A DNA stretch of 39,716 nucleotides from Pseudomonadota bacterium (GTDB taxonomy: Bacteria; Pseudomonadota; Gammaproteobacteria; Acidiferrobacterales; Acidiferrobacteraceae), in assembly GCA_021819125.1 (NCBI GenBank), contig JAKARW010000010.1:4120-43835 (forward strand), written 5' to 3'. This document shows, in pieces, positions 36,302 through 39,716 of this stretch (the stretch's first letter is position 1; each line of letters opens with the position of its first letter). The notes under the pieces were generated by a model that saw only the letters and a list, made by a program, of their open reading frames with translations, had not been told where the DNA came from and made no database searches. Position numbers and translations under genes: made by a program.

Positions 36302-36318
36302 TGCCCTGATATGGGGCA
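36302..36318 (+). promoter_or_regulatory. NtrC-binding site 2 upstream of glnA
   Basis: TGCCCT-N5-GGGGCA is a near-perfect inverted repeat of the same form as site 1. Its centre is 30 bases from the centre of site 1, close to three helical turns, as in the paired strong sites of the E. coli glnA enhancer. Confidence 0.65.
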
Positions 36319-36369
36319 CACGGATGGTATCGCATCCCCAAAAACGCGCGGCGCGCAGCGTTTGCTTGC

Positions 36370-36384
36370 TGGCATATTTCGTGC
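36370..36384 (+). promoter_or_regulatory. Sigma54 (-24/-12) promoter for glnA
   Basis: TGGCAT-N5-GTGC has the invariant GG and GC at the correct spacing and differs from the consensus TGGCAC-N5-TTGC at two positions. The inferred start of transcription is near 36396, some 56 bases before the ATG. Confidence 0.75.
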
Positions 36385-36451
36385 AAAATGGCCGCCTCAG
36401 GCATAATGACCGCCCCGGCGCCCCACAATAATTCAGAGTCAGGAGAAACGC

Positions 36452-37858
36452 ATGTCCGCGAACGTCTTAAAAATGATCAAGGATAACGACGTGAAGTTCG
36501 TCGATTTCCGGTTTACCGACACTAAAGGAAAGGAACAGCACGTATCCGTGCCATCGCATACCGTGGATGAGCGCCTCTTTGAGGAAGGGAAGATGTTCGA
36601 CGGTTCGTCCATCGCCGGCTGGAAGGCGATTAACGAGTCCGACATGGTCCTCATGCCCGACGCCGCCACCGCAGTACTCGATCCGTTCACCGAAGAACCC
36701 ACCCTGCTTTTGCGCTGCGATGTGCTTGAGCCTGCAACCATGCAGGGCTATGACCGTGATCCGCGATCCCTCGCCAAGCGCGCCGAGGCTTACATGAAGA
36801 GCACGGGTATCGCGGATACAGCCTACTTTGGTCCCGAGCCCGAGTTTTTCATATTCGACGATGTTCGCTGGAGCGTCGACATGTCCGGCTCGTCTTGCCG
36901 TATCGACTCCGAGGAAGCGAGCTGGAACACTGGCAAGGATTACGATGGCGGCAATCTCGGCCATCGGCCGGGAGTCAAGGGCGGCTATTTCCCGGTCCCG
37001 CCGGTGGATTCCGCGCAAGATATTCGCAGCGCCATGGCGCTTGCCATGGCCGAGATGGGGCTCATCGTGGAGGCCCATCATCACGAGGTGGCAACCGCCA
37101 ACCAGAATGAGATCGCCACCCAGTTCGGGCCGCTGGTGCGCAAGGCCGATGAGCTCCAGATTCTGAAATATTGCATTCATAACGTCGCCCGTAATCACGG
37201 CAAGACGGCGACATTCATGCCAAAGCCCATCGTCGGCGATAATGGCTCGGGCATGCATTGCCACCAGTCGCTGGCCAAGGGCGGCAAGAATCTCTTTACG
37301 GGTGATGGCTATGCCGGCTTGAGCGAGATCGCGCTTTTTTATATCGGCGGCATCATCAAGCACGCACGCGCCCTGAACGCCATTACCAACCCGCTCACCA
37401 ATAGCTACAAGCGGCTTGTCCCCGGCTTCGAGGCCCCCGTCATGCTCGCCTACTCCGCGCGCAACCGTTCGGCCTCCATCCGCATCCCGCACGTGGCCAA
37501 CCCCAAGGGCCGGCGCATCGAGGTTCGTTTCCCGGACCCGGGGGCCAACCCTTATCTCGCGTTTTCGGCCATGATGATGGCCGGCCTAGACGGCATCTTG
37601 AACAAGATCAATCCAGGAGACGCTGCGGACCATGATCTCTACGAGCTAAGCCCGAAAGAGGCGAAGAAGATCCCAACCGTCTGTCATTCCTTGGATATGG
37701 CCCTGGAGGCCCTGGACAAGGACCACAAGTTCCTGACCGTCGGCAATGTCTTCACGGACGATTTCCTAAGCTCCTACATCGCCCTTAAGATGCAGGAGGT
37801 CACGCGCCTGCGCATGACCACGCATCCTATCGAGTTCGACATGTATTACAGCGTCTAG
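36452..37858 (+). CDS. glnA: Glutamine synthetase type I (GSI-beta)
   Basis: Makes glutamine from glutamate, ammonia and ATP. The 468-residue dodecamer subunit has FDGSSIAGW, the metal-site block [22 protein letters not shown], and [10 protein letters not shown]. Tyr397 in [14 protein letters not shown] is the adenylylation site of the enzyme class controlled by GlnE. CAGGAGAAA lies before the ATG. Two NtrC-like sites and a -24/-12 promoter precede it and a strong terminator follows, so it is a single-gene nitrogen-regulated unit. No ntrBC is seen next to it. Confidence 0.98.
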   Translation: MSANVLKMIKDNDVKFVDFRFTDTKGKEQHVSVPSHTVDERLFEEGKMFDGSSIAGWKAINESDMVLMPDAATAVLDPFTEEPTLLLRCDVLEPATMQGYDRDPRSLAKRAEAYMKSTGIADTAYFGPEPEFFIFDDVRWSVDMSGSSCRIDSEEASWNTGKDYDGGNLGHRPGVKGGYFPVPPVDSAQDIRSAMALAMAEMGLIVEAHHHEVATANQNEIATQFGPLVRKADELQILKYCIHNVARNHGKTATFMPKPIVGDNGSGMHCHQSLAKGGKNLFTGDGYAGLSEIALFYIGGIIKHARALNAITNPLTNSYKRLVPGFEAPVMLAYSARNRSASIRIPHVANPKGRRIEVRFPDPGANPYLAFSAMMMAGLDGILNKINPGDAADHDLYELSPKEAKKIPTVCHSLDMALEALDKDHKFLTVGNVFTDDFLSSYIALKMQEVTRLRMTTHPIEFDMYYSV

Positions 37859-37877
37859 GAAACCGCTGTCTATCACA

Positions 37878-37905
37878 AGACCCGGGTCCTCCCGGGTCTT
37901 TTTTT
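37878..37905 (+). terminator. Intrinsic terminator after glnA
   Basis: A nine-base perfect stem (37878-37886 with 37891-37899), TCCT loop, then six more T. It begins 19 bases after the glnA stop. Confidence 0.92.
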
Positions 37906-38352
37906 GCGCGATGATCGCCACCGTCCATCGCCATCTTGTGAACCGCAGGCCCTGGTGTTGATCAACCGGCCATTGTTTTCTGGGGGCATCGGCGGCCGCG
38001 GCCGTCGTCACTGTCCGCAAGCGTTTCTCCGACAGACACACAGGCCAGGCCACGCGCCTCCGTTGGCCCGGAATGGCCGCTCGACATGGTGGCCCGAGGG
38101 TCTCGTTTTGTCATCGGCCCGCTTGCCGGTCCTGCGGGCGCAAAAACGCTCGGTGCGCGCAAGGAGATGCCCCCGGCGGCCTTGGTGTTTACGGGTCACA
38201 TGCGCCCGGCCGGCGAGCTATGGCCCTATTGAGGCGTTCTTTGCGTATCGGCTCGGGTGGGTTGGGGCTCAATGAGTGGGCGCCCCTTAAGGTATCGGCT
38301 GCCGAATTCCCACACGGTGGGCTCTTTCCGCGAGGCGGGCATGGCCCTGAAG
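37906..38352. other. Intergenic region between glnA and fnr
   Basis: 447 bases between two converging genes. Several frames are open on both strands, but none has a good start, Shine-Dalgarno or recognised fold, and they are what GC-rich DNA gives by chance. No tRNA, IS end or repeat was recognised. Confidence 0.4.
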
Positions 38353-39099
38353 CTAGGCGTGCGCGGGTCCTCGCAGGCAGAGATCCCTGAGGGCTGTATA
38401 GTTGCGGATCTCGGTTTTTCGGCCTTCGGTGGCGATGAGCCCGTCGTCACGCAGCTTGGAAAACATACGACTCACCGTCTCAAGCTTAAGGCCGAGGTAG
38501 TTACCGATTTCTTCGCGGGACATGGGCAAGTTGATGATCGCGCGCCCCTGGCCACGGGCTTCGAGGCGGTCGGCAAGGTTCAGGAGAAACGCCGCGACCT
38601 TGAGCTCGGCGGTCATCGTTCCCAGCACCATCATAAGCCCGTGGTCGTTTCCGATCGCGCCGCTTAGGAGCTTATGGAACTGATGTTGCAGGCGCGGCAG
38701 GTCAGACAGCAGCCCCTCTAGCTTGGCAAACGGGATTTCGCACACCTCGCTATCTTCAAGGGCCAGGGCGTTGCCGCGATGCATATCCGCGCTGATGGCA
38801 TCTAGCCCCATGAGTTCGCCTTCCATGGGAAACGCTGTGATCTGCTCGTGGCCGCCGGCGCTCACCTCGTAAATTTTGAAGAACCCGGTGCGCACCGCGG
38901 CAAGGGATTGTAGGGGGTCGCCCGCGCGGAACAGGTGTTGGCCGGCAAATACCCGCCGCCGGCGCTTGACAAGTTCATCGAGCCTCCCCATCTCTTCGGC
39001 ATCCAGACCCAGGGGGAGACAGATTTCCCGCAGGCTGCAGTTTGAACACCGTTGCCTTAGGCTGCTCTCGAAGCTCGTAACCGCCATGCGTCGTGTCAT
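38353..39099 (-). CDS. fnr: FNR/ANR-type oxygen-sensing transcription regulator
   Basis: A Crp/Fnr-family regulator of 248 residues. The N-terminal Fe-S ligands are C18, C21 and C27 (CSNCSLREICLPLG), with the fourth at C120 in DSEVCEIPF. This is the pattern of E. coli FNR (C20, C23, C29, C122), so it should hold an oxygen-labile 4Fe-4S cluster and dimerise when oxygen is low. The cyclic-nucleotide-fold domain spans about 45-160. The recognition helix is LETVSRMFSKL, with the E-SR residues that read TTGAT half-sites. A perfect TTGAT-N4-ATCAA box lies 90 bases upstream, pointing to autoregulation. A second ATG four codons in is possible. Confidence 0.95.
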   Translation of the reverse strand: MTRRMAVTSFESSLRQRCSNCSLREICLPLGLDAEEMGRLDELVKRRRRVFAGQHLFRAGDPLQSLAAVRTGFFKIYEVSAGGHEQITAFPMEGELMGLDAISADMHRGNALALEDSEVCEIPFAKLEGLLSDLPRLQHQFHKLLSGAIGNDHGLMMVLGTMTAELKVAAFLLNLADRLEARGQGRAIINLPMSREEIGNYLGLKLETVSRMFSKLRDDGLIATEGRKTEIRNYTALRDLCLRGPAHA

Positions 39100-39153
39100 C
39101 CTATTTTATCGGTGCGGCGTCCCCGGCTGACCGCGTGCCATGCCGACCCGGAA

Positions 39154-39171
39154 AGACATTGCCAAATGTCT
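39154..39171. promoter_or_regulatory. 18-bp perfect inverted repeat upstream of fnr
   Basis: AGACATT-GCCA-AATGTCT lies 18 bases from the FNR box, within the fnr leader or promoter. It overlaps TATAGA on the minus strand (39174-39169), a possible -10 for fnr. It could be an operator for a second regulator or a small stem. Confidence 0.4.
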
Positions 39172-39188
39172 ATAAGGATAAGCTACTT

Positions 39189-39202
39189 TTGATTAGTATC
39201 AA
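39189..39202. promoter_or_regulatory. Perfect FNR/ANR box
   Basis: TTGAT-TAGT-ATCAA matches the FNR consensus in all ten defined bases. It is 90 bases before the fnr ATG. Relative to the candidate -10 (39174-39169) it would cover the -35 region, which favours repression; activation of a gene to the right is also possible. Confidence 0.8.
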
Positions 39203-39216
39203 GGTCTGCCCGTGAC

Positions 39217-39306
39217 GGGACGTAAGTTTACTCCCTGCCGGGGAGCGAGGGGAACGAATTATCCCCTTTGGGACGCGAGTTTATGCCTTTTGGGATAGAG
39301 AAATAT
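39217..39306. repeat. Cluster of four imperfect 15-bp direct repeats
   Basis: GGGACGTAAGTTTAC (39217), GGGAACGAATTATCC (39250), GGGACGCGAGTTTAT (39270) and GGGATAGAGAAATAT (39292) share a GGGA start and an AT-rich end. The first and third agree at 12 of 15 bases. They are 20-33 bases apart, near whole helical turns. On the minus strand they can be read as short SIPKG/NSRPKG/NSFPS peptide repeats, but no gene is supported. Confidence 0.45.
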
Positions 39307-39716
39307 CCCGACCCCATCCCCCCTGCACCAGATCGCCCCTGATCGCCTCTGATCCGTGGCCGCCCCGGGGCGCGCCCAGCTGTCACACGGCCTTTTTTCT
39401 GCCATCGGTTCACGCGGTTTCTCGTGCGTCCCATGTCGCAAAAGATCGCGCGAGTCCGAGCTTCCCATCCTTGAGCGCCCGCCCTTAGGTCAGAAAGACC
39501 CGCACCTGCCAGCGGTCGCTGGAATCGCGCCTTGGCGCACCCCATCGCGCACCACCCGGTCTAGGGTGCAGACGACCATCGCCTCACCGATCGGGATCCC
39601 GCGGCCCAATACCGTTTGCGAAAGTCCTTTTCCCTCCCAAAGAAACGAAAGAATGGCCACTGACCCCGGAGCGGCAGGCCCCGCCGTCATGGTGGGCAAC
39701 GGCCCATCAGGGCGGG
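39307..39716. other. Right-end region without a supported gene
   Basis: About 410 bases. Open frames on the minus strand (for example 39228-39545 and 39490-39699) have no recognised domain or ribosome binding site. A truncated gene continuing past the right edge cannot be excluded. Confidence 0.35.

Noticed and set aside
37904-38275. 123-residue plus-strand frame after glnA
   Set aside because: Starts inside the T run of the glnA terminator and has no motif.
39228-39545. 105-residue minus-strand frame near the right edge with NSRPKG-like repeats
   Set aside because: The repeats follow from the 15-bp DNA motif; no start signal or known family.

Overview
The window reads as a chromosomal stretch of a high-GC gammaproteobacterium. 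The grouping rests on gene order and lipid A chemistry. It holds lptD-surA-pdxA-rsmA with divergent amgK-murU, glyQ-glyS-(mazG-like)-gmhB-plsC, a complete L-Ara4N (arn) lipid A pathway, an FNR-type regulator with its Fe-S cysteines, and a type I glutamine synthetase under NtrC/sigma54-type sites. PPi-dependent phosphofructokinase beside a proton-pumping pyrophosphatase, plus a lone c-type cytochrome of SoxA/TsdA flavour, suggests an energy-limited autotroph, perhaps a sulfur or iron oxidiser of the Acidiferrobacter kind. That last step is inference; no taxonomic marker was searched. No rRNA, tRNA, CRISPR array or insertion sequence was seen.

Layout. (1) 1-1215, minus strand: the N-terminus of hemB at the edge, then adenylate kinase with a very long Lys/Ala/Pro tail. 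(2) 1262-5508, plus strand: a pyrophosphate operon (hypothetical, PPi-PFK, small hypothetical, hppA) ending in a strong terminator. (3) 5589-6565: a convergent phosphoesterase and cytochrome c. (4) 6734-16261, plus strand: arnT, one SMR flippase subunit, arnB, arnC, arnA as two separate genes, arnD, then hrpB, all tightly packed. (5) 16167-19262, minus strand: bioB, ugd (which supplies UDP-glucuronate to the arn pathway) and a DksA/TraR protein. (6) 19887-20141: a histone H1-like protein. (7) 20186-22265, minus strand: amgK-murU and a coupled hypothetical. (8) 22355-27501, plus strand: lptD-surA-pdxA-rsmA. (9) 27480-33578, minus strand: mtgA, glyQ, glyS, a MazG-like protein, gmhB, plsC and queH. 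(10) 33842-36270, plus strand: a PP-loop thiolase-like protein, a TusA-like protein and a cation diffusion facilitator. (11) 36272-37905: glnA with two NtrC-like sites, a -24/-12 promoter and a terminator. (12) 38353-39099, minus strand: fnr with a perfect FNR box upstream, then a 500-base stretch with no convincing gene but with a cluster of short repeats.

Much of the window serves the envelope: lipid A decoration (arn, ugd), LPS export (lptD), outer-membrane chaperoning (surA), heptose synthesis (gmhB), phospholipid synthesis (plsC), peptidoglycan synthesis (mtgA) and recycling (amgK-murU). The points most worth a second look are the histone-like tail on adenylate kinase, the two uncharacterised proteins in the pyrophosphate operon, the split arnA, SurA with no visible signal peptide, the PP-loop/TusA/CDF trio, and the control regions of glnA and fnr. 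I did not find a clearly new multi-gene defence or mobile system.
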